Shown: positions 6,706 to 13,934 of the stretch, in pieces
Position numbering within the stretch: the stretch's first letter is position 1
Layout of the letters: every line of letters begins with the position of its first letter
From: HGM13006 sp964527315
Lineage (GTDB): Bacteria > Bacillota > Clostridia > Oscillospirales > Oscillospiraceae
Length of the DNA: 27,182 nt
Reading direction: 5' to 3'
Assembly (NCBI GenBank): GCA_964527315.1
Contig: CAZGOQ010000016.1
Coordinates: forward strand, 1-27,182
Position numbers and translations under genes: made by a program
Notes under the pieces: model-generated
What the model was told of the DNA's origin: nothing
The model's input: the letters and a program-made list of their open reading frames with translations, nothing else
Database searches by the model: none

Positions 6706-8547
6706 ATGCGTCTGCTGGGACATTTGAAAACTATTACACATCATAAGCTTCTGGTTATGGGCTACTGCTTCCGGGTGGGGCTTTTTCGTCAGGGCCTGCT
6801 CCATGATATGAGTAAATACGCCCCTTCTGAATTCTGGATCGGCGCAAAATACTATTCCGGTATCAGAAGTCCAAACGCCGCAGAGCGGGAGGCCCTGGGC
6901 TATTCCACCGCCTGGCTCCACCACAAGGGTCGGAATAAACACCATCTCGAATACTGGATCGATTACGGCGGCCGGGACATGAAGCTGACCGGCCATCCCA
7001 TGCCCACAAAGTATATGGTAGAACTGTGTCTGGATCGGATTGCCGCCTGCCGGGTCTATCACGGCGCGGCCTATACGGATCGGGATCCATTGGAGTATCT
7101 GGAAAAGAGCAAAGATAGCCATATGATGCATCCGGAAACCAGAGCGCAGGTAGTGGAGATCCTCTCCATGCTGGCGCAGCGGGGCGAAAAAGAGACTCTG
7201 CGATATCTGCGCAGGGTCGTGCTGAAGCATCCGGCCAAACGCATCTCCAATTTGCCACCTGCGCCGGGGGACCCGGCAAAAAAGGATCCGACTTTTCTTC
7301 CTGCCGAAAAACTCCAGCACTTGGCAACGACCATTCCAACGCCGTTTTATCTCTATGATCAATCGGGGATCGAAATGACCTGTAAAGCGATCCGGCAGGC
7401 CTTTTCCTGGAATCCGGGATACCGGCAGTTTTTCCCCATCAAGGCCACACCCACGGCGGCGATTCTCCAACTCCTTCGCGCCAATGGACAGGGGGTAGTC
7501 TGCTCCTCCGCATCGGAATTAACACTCTGCCAGCGCTGCGGTTTTTCTCCGGAGGAGATTTTATTTCTGCCCAATTACCCGAAAGAGGAGGATTTGCAGC
7601 GGGCGGCCGAAGTGGGATGTATGCCGATCCTTGACAGTCCAGAACTGGTTCGGCCCTTCTATGAAAAGGGCCTGCTTCATGGCCCTGTGGGGCTGCGCAT
7701 TACACCGGAGGGGATTTTCCGCTTTGGCCTCATCGAGGTCAAAACAGAGGGGATCAAATTCGGCATGTCTCCCGCCCAGGCGGCAGACGTTGCAGCGGAA
7801 CTGAAGACCTTGGGCGTTACAGAACTCGGACTGATGGCCTATCTCGCAGGTAACACTTTGTCTCCGGACTACGCGGTCAAAGTTGCCGTACTGCTCTGCG
7901 ACACAGCGATGGCGCTTCAAAACATCCTGCCGGTTTCCTACATCGACATCTCCGGCGGTCTGGGCCTTGCCTACCGGCCCGAGGAGGAAGCCCTGTCGCT
8001 TCCCGCCGTGTCAAAGTCGATCGAAGCCGTATTCCAGCAAAAATTTACCGGAACCGCATTGGCCGGAATGCGGCTTTATACAGAGTTCGGCCGCTTTGTT
8101 ACCGGCCCCCACGGGATTTTGGCGACTACCGTCACCCAGATCAAGCATGGCCGCCGCAGCTTTGCCGGGGTAGATGCCTCCGCCGCCGACCTGATGCGGC
8201 CCATGCTCTACGGCGCTTATCATCACATCTCCGTGGCAGGGCAGGAGGGCGCACAACCGCGCACCCCCTGGGACATTGTAGGATCTGTCTGCGAAAATAC
8301 GGATAAATTTGCAGAAAACCGAAACCTTCCGGCACTTCACATAGGCGATCTGCTGGTCATTCACGATGCAGGCGCCCATGGTCACGCCATGGGTTACAAC
8401 TATGGCGGGCGGCTTCGGTGCGGCGAATATCTCTGGGACGGAACCTCTGCCCGGGAGATTCGCCGCCCGGAAACCACGGAGGACTATCTTTCTACCCAGA
8501 TTTTTAACGCCCCAATCCGCACAGGATCAGCGAGGCACCTGCCATGA
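6706..8547 (+). CDS. DUF5662-like domain fused to a diaminopimelate/ornithine-family PLP decarboxylase
   Basis: A 613-codon frame with no stop joins two families. Residues 1-180 match DUF5662 as I know it: a His/Asp-rich helical domain with LLHDMSK, AWLHHKGRNKHH and EYW, suggesting an HD-like metal site. Residues about 195-605 are a fold-type III PLP decarboxylase of the LysA group: TPFYLYD, the PLP lysine K246 in FFPIKATP (in place of YAxKAN), ISGGLG (415-420) for the phosphate, EFGR (460-463), and the active-site Cys529 in CENTDKF. The usual job of that group is meso-DAP to lysine; a relative acting on another amino acid is possible because these motifs are diverged. The start at 6706 has GAGGTGAGAAAG before it. 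No ATG or ribosome site occurs at the domain border. The 3' end overlaps the convergent small gene by 44 bases. Confidence 0.88.
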   Translation: MRLLGHLKTITHHKLLVMGYCFRVGLFRQGLLHDMSKYAPSEFWIGAKYYSGIRSPNAAEREALGYSTAWLHHKGRNKHHLEYWIDYGGRDMKLTGHPMPTKYMVELCLDRIAACRVYHGAAYTDRDPLEYLEKSKDSHMMHPETRAQVVEILSMLAQRGEKETLRYLRRVVLKHPAKRISNLPPAPGDPAKKDPTFLPAEKLQHLATTIPTPFYLYDQSGIEMTCKAIRQAFSWNPGYRQFFPIKATPTAAILQLLRANGQGVVCSSASELTLCQRCGFSPEEILFLPNYPKEEDLQRAAEVGCMPILDSPELVRPFYEKGLLHGPVGLRITPEGIFRFGLIEVKTEGIKFGMSPAQAADVAAELKTLGVTELGLMAYLAGNTLSPDYAVKVAVLLCDTAMALQNILPVSYIDISGGLGLAYRPEEEALSLPAVSKSIEAVFQQKFTGTALAGMRLYTEFGRFVTGPHGILATTVTQIKHGRRSFAGVDASAADLMRPMLYGAYHHISVAGQEGAQPRTPWDIVGSVCENTDKFAENRNLPALHIGDLLVIHDAGAHGHAMGYNYGGRLRCGEYLWDGTSAREIRRPETTEDYLSTQIFNAPIRTGSARHLP

Positions 8548-8713
8548 GTATCACAATGACCGGGGTGAGCAGTACTGCTTCCGCTGCATAGGGCAAAACA
8601 GACCAAAGCAGCTTCCGTTTCTGAAGCTTTTTTCGGAACGTCTTTCGGCTCATGACGCTTTTCGGCGCCGGCACGGCAAGATAATCGCTGAGATAAACAT
8701 AGTTGCTGCGCAT
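8504..8713 (-). CDS. Small single-span membrane protein, unknown function
   Basis: A 69-residue protein that I do not recognise. The N-terminal half is basic and polar (YLSDYLAVPAPKS, then RKTFRKKLQKRK) and the C-terminal half is one hydrophobic span (about residues 41-66), so the basic part probably faces the cytoplasm. The case for a real gene is an ideal AGGAGG eight bases before the ATG and a proper size for a small membrane protein. Its ribosome site lies inside a perfect inverted repeat (8722-8757). The gene ends inside the 3' end of the convergent decarboxylase gene. It lies downstream of glpK on the same strand, so it may share that transcript. Confidence 0.7.
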   Translation of the reverse strand: MRSNYVYLSDYLAVPAPKSVMSRKTFRKKLQKRKLLWSVLPYAAEAVLLTPVIVILMAGASLILCGLGR

Positions 8714-8721
8714 GAATCAAA

Positions 8722-8757
8722 CCTCCTGTATACTGGATAACCAAAGTATACAGGAGG
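8722..8757 (-). promoter_or_regulatory. Perfect 13-bp inverted repeat covering the ribosome-binding site
   Basis: CCTCCTGTATACT (8722-8734) and AGTATACAGGAGG (8745-8757) are exact reverse complements around a ten-base loop. On minus-strand RNA the 3' arm carries the AGGAGG of the small membrane protein, so folding would hide the ribosome site. The upstream arm also contains TATACT, a good -10 box; if that is used, the transcript would lack the 5' arm and the repeat would act as a DNA operator instead. Confidence 0.7.
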
Positions 8758-8780
8758 CTTTGTACCAAAAAAGGGACGTA

Positions 8781-10289
8781 TCATGCACCCCATGCGCAGG
8801 CCAATTCTACTGCCTTGTGCCAGTGCCGCAGCAGTTCCTCCCGCTGCGGCTGTTCCATATCGGGAGAAAACACCCGATCCGTCTCCTGCAGCGCGCTCAG
8901 TTCTGCCGTGCCGCTCCAGACGCCGGTGGAAAGCCCCGCCAGATAGGCGGCTCCGGCGGCGGTAGTTTCCACCATTTTTGGGCGAAGCACCGGGATGTTC
9001 AGCAGGTCTGACTGAAATTGCATCATAAAATCGCTGACAGAAGCGCCTCCATCCACTCTCAGTTCCGCCATGGATGTTTGCGATTCAAGTTCCATGGTGC
9101 TGACCAGATCCCCCACTTCATAGGCGATCGCTTCCAGCACCGCCCGGCACATATGGGCTTTTCCGCTCCCTCTTGTCAGTCCAAAAAAGCTTCCTCTGGC
9201 GCCAACATTCCAGTAGGGTGCGCCCAGTCCTGTAAACGCTGGCACGAAATATACGCCGTCGTTGCTCTCCAGCGTTTCCGCCTGAAGGTCGCATTCATGG
9301 GCCGCCGCGATAATATGGCATTCGTCCCGAAGCCACTGGATGGCGGATCCGGCATGAAACGCGCTGCCTTCTAACGCATAGGTGGTCTCTCCGTTCAAAT
9401 TCCAGGCCACGGAGGTCAGCAGTCCGCGGCCGGAACGAACGCTTTCCGCACCGGTATTGAGCAGGGTGAAGCAGCCGGTTCCGTAGGTGTTTTTCGCCTG
9501 TCCGGGGGTAAAGCAGCCCTGCCCAAACAACGCCGCCGCCTGATCGCCTGCGGAGCCGGAGATCGGCGTTCCAGACAGCGCCTCCAGTCCGTGCAGACCA
9601 TGGGCCACGTTGCCGTAGACCATAGAAGAGGGGACAGGGGAAGGGAGCATCTGCTCCGGGATGCGCAAAAGCTTCAGCAGTTCCTGATCCCAGCAGAGTT
9701 TATCAATATCGAACAGCATCGTCCTGGAAGCGTTGGAATAGTCCGTTACATGGGCCTTTCCTCCGGTAAGATTCCAGATCAGCCAGCTGTCAACGTTGCC
9801 AAATAAGATCTCGCCCCGTTCTGCGCGGCTTTGCAGTCCCGGCGTCTGATCCAGCAGCCAGCGAATCTTTGTACCGGAAAAATAAGGGTCGATGAGCAGG
9901 CCGGTTTTTTGCAGGACGGTATCTCTGAGTCCGTCCCGAACCAGTTGGTCGCAGATGTCTGCAGTCCGACGGCACTGCCAGACGATGGCGTTTGCCACAG
10001 GTTTTCCCGTTTCCTTTTCCCACAGGATCGTGGTTTCCCGCTGGTTGGTGATGCCGATAGCGGCAATATCCGTGGGACTCAGACCGCTTTTTTCAAAGGC
10101 CTCAGCTATGGAAAGCAGTTCCGTAGAGAGGATCTCCATGGGATCATGCTCCACCCAGCCGGGCTGAGGATAGTGTTGTGTCAGCGGATACTGCGCTTTG
10201 GTGACGATATTTCCGCCTTTGTCAAAGAGAATCGCTCTGGAGGAAGTCGTCCCCTGATCAATTGCCATGACATATCCGTTCATTTCCAT
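8781..10289 (-). CDS. glpK: Glycerol kinase
   Basis: A 502-residue FGGY-family kinase that phosphorylates glycerol to sn-glycerol-3-phosphate in the cytoplasm. Visible hallmarks are the N-terminal phosphate loop (MAIDQGTTSSRAILFD), the NQRETT and WQCRRT substrate region (about residues 82-107), the catalytic Asp stretch GSAGDQAAALFGQ (about 245-257), and ATP-site glycines near the C-terminus (RVDGGASVSDFMMQ). Length is normal. Two ATGs lie two codons apart (10289 and 10283). The second gives MNGYVMAIDQG, the family's usual length, and the AAAGG site fits either one. No glycerol facilitator or glycerol-3-phosphate dehydrogenase is adjacent. It shares a 95-bp divergent region with the membrane-protein gene at 10385. 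Confidence 0.96.
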   Translation of the reverse strand: MEMNGYVMAIDQGTTSSRAILFDKGGNIVTKAQYPLTQHYPQPGWVEHDPMEILSTELLSIAEAFEKSGLSPTDIAAIGITNQRETTILWEKETGKPVANAIVWQCRRTADICDQLVRDGLRDTVLQKTGLLIDPYFSGTKIRWLLDQTPGLQSRAERGEILFGNVDSWLIWNLTGGKAHVTDYSNASRTMLFDIDKLCWDQELLKLLRIPEQMLPSPVPSSMVYGNVAHGLHGLEALSGTPISGSAGDQAAALFGQGCFTPGQAKNTYGTGCFTLLNTGAESVRSGRGLLTSVAWNLNGETTYALEGSAFHAGSAIQWLRDECHIIAAAHECDLQAETLESNDGVYFVPAFTGLGAPYWNVGARGSFFGLTRGSGKAHMCRAVLEAIAYEVGDLVSTMELESQTSMAELRVDGGASVSDFMMQFQSDLLNIPVLRPKMVETTAAGAAYLAGLSTGVWSGTAELSALQETDRVFSPDMEQPQREELLRHWHKAVELACAWGA

Positions 10290-10330
10290 TCATCCTTTCT
10301 GTATTTTTTCTTCCCTTTTGTAAGATAATT

Positions 10331-10339
10331 TGCTATAAT
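10331..10339 (+). promoter_or_regulatory. Extended -10 promoter
   Basis: TGCTATAAT is an extended -10 element (TGn plus TATAAT) 46 bases before the ATG at 10385. The -35 region is T-rich without a clear consensus, as is common when the TG extension is present. It probably drives the unknown membrane protein and may feed dapF-dapL. Confidence 0.65.
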
Positions 10340-10384
10340 ATGTTCATCCTCAAAATTGACTGATTTAAGAGCGGAGTGATTTCC

Positions 10385-11437
10385 ATGAACCAAGCGTTAA
10401 AACGAAGGAGCCTGAAGTTTTTACTGCCATGGATGGTTCTATGCGTACTGTTGGCGGCGGCGCTGCTGGGCGTTTCCGGAAAGGGCGTCCTCGGGCTGGC
10501 CGCCGGCCCCAGGCCGCTTCAAACGCAAGTAGATCAAAGTAATGCGCTGAACGGCTCCTATGTCTCGCTGGATGCCAGTGAGGTCATTGTGGCCTTCGCC
10601 ACCCTGACAAGTTCCTCCGATTCTGAAGAAAAGACGCTGGAGACTTATTATCTTTGGCATGCGGGAGATGGGCGATATCTGGCCATTGTGGACAAGAAAG
10701 AACATAATCAGGCTCTTTTGGATCGCGCCATGGAGCAGAGCCACGAATTCTATTTGGGCGATTTGACTGAACTGACTGCTCTCGGAACGCTCTCCGGCAC
10801 GGCATCGTCTCTGGACGAGGATATGATCGACTTTATGACAGACTGCATCCAGCAGTATCAGCTTCCCGGTTATGATGGCAATCTGGAAATCCTTCCAATC
10901 GAGGTCACACTGGATCGGGTCGGCCTGTTCGGCAAAACACTGACGCTGGTGCTCTTTGCTCTGGGTTTGGTTTTGCTGCTCTGTGCGGCGGCGTTGCTGC
11001 TGTGGGTACTGCTGGGAGGATTCCAAAAGAAGGCCAACCGCTTCATTGCCCAATGGCACACTCCTCAGGAAGCGGAAGCCATCTATGAAGCTGCCGCCGA
11101 GATTGAGCGGATTCGGGTGGGCGCGTATATCTGGTATCAGAAGGGAGCGGTCACCAAAGTCCTCAAGACCGATCAGCTGATTTGGGGCTACCAGGAGACG
11201 GAACCGCTGGTAGTCAGCAAATACCGATGGCCGGTGGCTCTGTTCAACGAAGCGCGGAAAAAGACGATTCTGAGTTTTATGGAGAAGAAAAACTGTCAAG
11301 CGCTCCTTGACACCATCGCCGCGCAGGGCGGCCCTTTTATCGGGGAGCAGTCTCCTCAGATCGCCCAAATATTTTTTAATGATATGGACGCATTTATGGC
11401 CCTTGCGGAAGAACAGGCAAAAACACATCAGCTATGA
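10385..11437 (+). CDS. Two-span membrane protein of unknown function
   Basis: A 350-residue protein of no family I can name with confidence. The first membrane span is at about residues 13-38. An extracytoplasmic stretch of about 145 residues follows, containing SYVSLDASEVIVAF and a YYLWHAGDGRYLAIV segment. A second, very hydrophobic span lies at about 184-212, followed by a cytoplasmic tail of about 140 residues with RVGAYIWYQKGA. The ATG at 10385 is chosen because GGAGTGA precedes it; an in-frame GTG three codons upstream overlaps that ribosome site. It lies 52 bases upstream of dapF on the same strand and could be co-transcribed, but nothing in it points to lysine synthesis. The layout resembles sensor or envelope-quality proteins with a domain on each side of the membrane; this is a guess from topology only. 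Confidence 0.85.
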   Translation: MNQALKRRSLKFLLPWMVLCVLLAAALLGVSGKGVLGLAAGPRPLQTQVDQSNALNGSYVSLDASEVIVAFATLTSSSDSEEKTLETYYLWHAGDGRYLAIVDKKEHNQALLDRAMEQSHEFYLGDLTELTALGTLSGTASSLDEDMIDFMTDCIQQYQLPGYDGNLEILPIEVTLDRVGLFGKTLTLVLFALGLVLLLCAAALLLWVLLGGFQKKANRFIAQWHTPQEAEAIYEAAAEIERIRVGAYIWYQKGAVTKVLKTDQLIWGYQETEPLVVSKYRWPVALFNEARKKTILSFMEKKNCQALLDTIAAQGGPFIGEQSPQIAQIFFNDMDAFMALAEEQAKTHQL

Positions 11438-11489
11438 TTATACAATAGACCTTGCGCCATTGCAAGCAAAGCATAGAGGAGGTTTCACT

Positions 11490-12332
11490 TTGAAATTTAC
11501 GAAAATGCACGGCATCGGAAACGACTATGTATACATCAACTGTTTTTCCGAAACCGTTCCGGATCCAACGGCCCTGGCTGTAAAAATCTCTGATCGCCAT
11601 TTCGGCGTCGGCTCCGATGGTCTGATTTTGATTTGCCCTTCCGACAAAGCGGATTTTAAGATGGATATGTATAATGCCGATGGCTCTCAGGCTCAAATGT
11701 GCGGCAACGGTATCCGCTGCGTGGGGAAATATGTCCATGACAGGGGCCTGACGAACAAAACCACCGTTACTGTGGAAACGCTGGGCGGCATCAAAAACTT
11801 GCAGCTGCATTTAGAGGAGGACAGAGTTGTATCTGTTACCGTGGACATGGGGGAGCCTGTTTTAGCGCCGGAAAAAATCCCAGTGGCCGGAGATGGGGCG
11901 GATTTCGTATCCCAGCCCCTGACGATTATGGGGGAAATCTGGTCTGTGACTGCCGTTTCCATGGGCAATCCTCACGCTGTTGTCTATGTTTACGATCTGG
12001 ATGCGTTGGATCTGCCCAAGCTTGGCCCCAAATTTGAGCATCACAGCGCTTTTCCGGAGCGCACAAATACGGAGTTTGTCCGCATTGTTGACAGAACGCA
12101 TCTGAAAATGCGTGTCTGGGAACGCGGCGCAGGGGAGACTATGGCCTGCGGTACCGGCGCCTGCGCCGTTTTGACCGCTTCCGTTCTGACCGGGCGGACC
12201 GACCGCCATGCAACGATCTCGTTGCTGGGCGGCGATTTGGAGATCACCTGGGACGAAGCGACCAACCATATCTTTATGACTGGTCCCGCAGAGTTTGTAT
12301 TCGATGGGGAATATTTCGAAAAAGGAGTATAA
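11490..12332 (+). CDS. dapF: Diaminopimelate epimerase
   Basis: A 280-residue cofactor-free racemase that converts LL-DAP to meso-DAP for lysine and peptidoglycan. The two catalytic cysteines are C71 (NADGSQAQMCGNGIRC) and C220 (GETMACGTGAC), in the expected symmetric motifs; MHGIGNDY at the start is also typical. The start is a TTG at 11490 with AGGAGG nine bases upstream; translation from it gives MKFTKMHGIGND, the family's exact N-terminus. An upstream in-frame ATG (11307) lies inside the previous gene and is not used. The stop is three bases from the dapL start, so DapL (which makes LL-DAP) and DapF (which epimerises it) are made from one message. Confidence 0.97.
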   Translation: MKFTKMHGIGNDYVYINCFSETVPDPTALAVKISDRHFGVGSDGLILICPSDKADFKMDMYNADGSQAQMCGNGIRCVGKYVHDRGLTNKTTVTVETLGGIKNLQLHLEEDRVVSVTVDMGEPVLAPEKIPVAGDGADFVSQPLTIMGEIWSVTAVSMGNPHAVVYVYDLDALDLPKLGPKFEHHSAFPERTNTEFVRIVDRTHLKMRVWERGAGETMACGTGACAVLTASVLTGRTDRHATISLLGGDLEITWDEATNHIFMTGPAEFVFDGEYFEKGV

Positions 12333-12335
12333 ACG

Positions 12336-13559
12336 ATGGCAAAAATCAATCAAAATTTTCTGAAGCTGCCCGGCGGTTATCTGTTCCCGGAGATCGGGCG
12401 GCGGGTCCGGGCCTATGAAAATCCGCCCATGCCCCTGATCCGGCTGGGTATCGGCGATGTGACCCAGCCTCTGGCACCGGCGGTGGTAGATGCCATGGTC
12501 ACAGCATCCAGGGAAATGGGCGTCAAGGAGACGTTCCGGGGCTACTGCGAGGAGACCTGCGGCGCCTATGATTTTCTCCGCTTTGCCATTCGGGACGACT
12601 ACAAGGCTCGAGGTATTGAGATTGCGGACGATGAAATCTTTGTCTCTGACGGCGCAAAAAGCGACTGCGGCAATATTGGCGATATTTTTTCCGTGGAGAA
12701 TGTCGTCGCCGTGTGCGACCCGGTCTATCCGGTCTATGTAGACACCAATGCCATGGCAGGACGGGCAGGGGACTACGACGGCGAGAAGTGGAGCAAACTC
12801 ATGTATCTGCCCTGTACTGCGGAAAACGGCTTCTTCCCGGAACTGCCTACAGGCGCCGCACCCGATCTGATCTACATTTGCTCTCCCAACAACCCTACCG
12901 GAACAGCCGCCACCAAAGAGCAGCTGAAAACGTGGGTGGATTATGCCAACGCCCACAGCAGCGTGATTTTATATGACTCCGCCTATGAAGCGTTTATCTC
13001 CGAGCCGAATCTTCCCCACAGCATTTTTGAGATTGAAGGCGCGATGACCTGTGCCATTGAGTTCCGCTCCTTCTCCAAAACCGCAGGCTTTACCGGCAAT
13101 CGCTGCGCCTATACCGTCATCCCCAAGGCCCTGAAACGGGACGGCGCTTCTCTCAATGCCCTCTGGAACCGTCGACAGGGAACAAAGTTCAATGGGGTCC
13201 CCTATGTTATTCAGCGGGCGGCAGCAGCTGTTTTCACCCCGGAGGGGCAGCGGCAGATCCGAAAAACCATCGTCTACTATCTTCGTAACGCCCAGATCAT
13301 CAAGGAGGGGCTTACCTCCGCCGGCCTCATCGTCTACGGCGGCGTCAACGCCCCTTATCTCTGGGTGCAGACGCCGGATCATATGGGGTCCTGGGAATTC
13401 TTTGACCGGCTGCTCAAGGAAGCCTGCGTGGTCACTACTCCCGGCGCCGGTTTTGGCCCCAGCGGAGAGGGCTACATCCGCCTGACCGCTTTCGGCGATG
13501 TGAAGGACACGGAAGAAGCCGTAACACGAATTGTCGCACTGCTTCAATTATCTTTTTAA
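12336..13559 (+). CDS. dapL: LL-diaminopimelate aminotransferase
   Basis: A 407-residue fold-type I PLP aminotransferase that makes LL-DAP directly from tetrahydrodipicolinate with glutamate as amino donor. It bypasses the succinylated or acetylated DapD/DapC/DapE steps. Hallmarks are the N-terminal NxNFLKLPGGYLFPEIG stretch, SDGAKSD (104-110) for the cofactor phosphate, SPNNPTG (183-189), YDSAYEAF and the PLP lysine K248 in SFSKTAGFTGNR. Length and motifs are those of bacterial DapL. The ribosome site AAAGGAG lies within the last codons of dapF. Together with dapF and possibly the upstream decarboxylase domain this covers the last three steps to lysine. Confidence 0.97.
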   Translation: MAKINQNFLKLPGGYLFPEIGRRVRAYENPPMPLIRLGIGDVTQPLAPAVVDAMVTASREMGVKETFRGYCEETCGAYDFLRFAIRDDYKARGIEIADDEIFVSDGAKSDCGNIGDIFSVENVVAVCDPVYPVYVDTNAMAGRAGDYDGEKWSKLMYLPCTAENGFFPELPTGAAPDLIYICSPNNPTGTAATKEQLKTWVDYANAHSSVILYDSAYEAFISEPNLPHSIFEIEGAMTCAIEFRSFSKTAGFTGNRCAYTVIPKALKRDGASLNALWNRRQGTKFNGVPYVIQRAAAAVFTPEGQRQIRKTIVYYLRNAQIIKEGLTSAGLIVYGGVNAPYLWVQTPDHMGSWEFFDRLLKEACVVTTPGAGFGPSGEGYIRLTAFGDVKDTEEAVTRIVALLQLSF

Positions 13560-13566
13560 ATAATCC

Positions 13567-13649
13567 AACAGACTGCTGCAAAGGCGTATGCATCTGTGAC
13601 CGCTGATCGGAACGTCACGGTCCCGTTGCCTTTGCGGCAGTCTGTTTTT
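13567..13649 (+). terminator. Long-stem terminator after dapL
   Basis: Arms 13567-13585 and 13628-13646 (AACAGACTGC-N-GCAAAGGC and its complement) form a 19-bp stem with a single G-U pair, ending in TTTTT. A second hairpin with GTGAC/GTCAC arms sits in its loop. It begins seven bases after the dapL stop. Confidence 0.85.
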
Positions 13650-13820
13650 GCGCCGTAGTTCAGCCCGCCCCTTCGGACAGTCATGACCAAGCATATTGCT
13701 CTTCCTGATTTTACGAAAGAAAGCAGCCAATTTCTTTCATTTTTATTTTCTTTTATGCATTTTTAATATTTCTATCCATCATTTTAATGGTCTGTTTTCC
13801 TGCTTCGTGGAATTAAGCCA
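13650..13820. other. AT-rich, pyrimidine-rich non-coding stretch
   Basis: No coding frame with a ribosome site. A small perfect hairpin, GAAAGAAA (13715-13722) with TTTCTTTC (13731-13738), precedes a T-rich run; it may be a weak second terminator. I see no riboswitch or RNA gene here. Confidence 0.5.
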
Positions 13821-13849
13821 TTGACATATGCAAGTTATACTATTATAAT
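13821..13849 (+). promoter_or_regulatory. Near-perfect sigma-A promoter for gltBD
   Basis: Exact TTGACA (13821-13826), 17-base spacer, exact TATAAT (13844-13849). Transcription would begin near 13856, leaving a leader of about 80 bases before the gltB start at 13935. Confidence 0.9.
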
Positions 13850-13934
13850 GTTCAATATAAAAATATATTTTGCAAGTTTATTTTCCAAGTTTCCTTCATT
13901 TTATATCCATCATTTCCACAAAGAGGTGTTATGT

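Noticed and set aside
13821..13934. In-frame ATG at 13821 extending gltB by 38 residues.
   Set aside because: It lies on the -35 box of a near-perfect promoter and has no ribosome site; the start at 13935 has one and gives the family's propeptide length.
13850..13934. A riboswitch in the gltB leader.
   Set aside because: The leader is short, AT-rich and shows no conserved stems that I can recognise.
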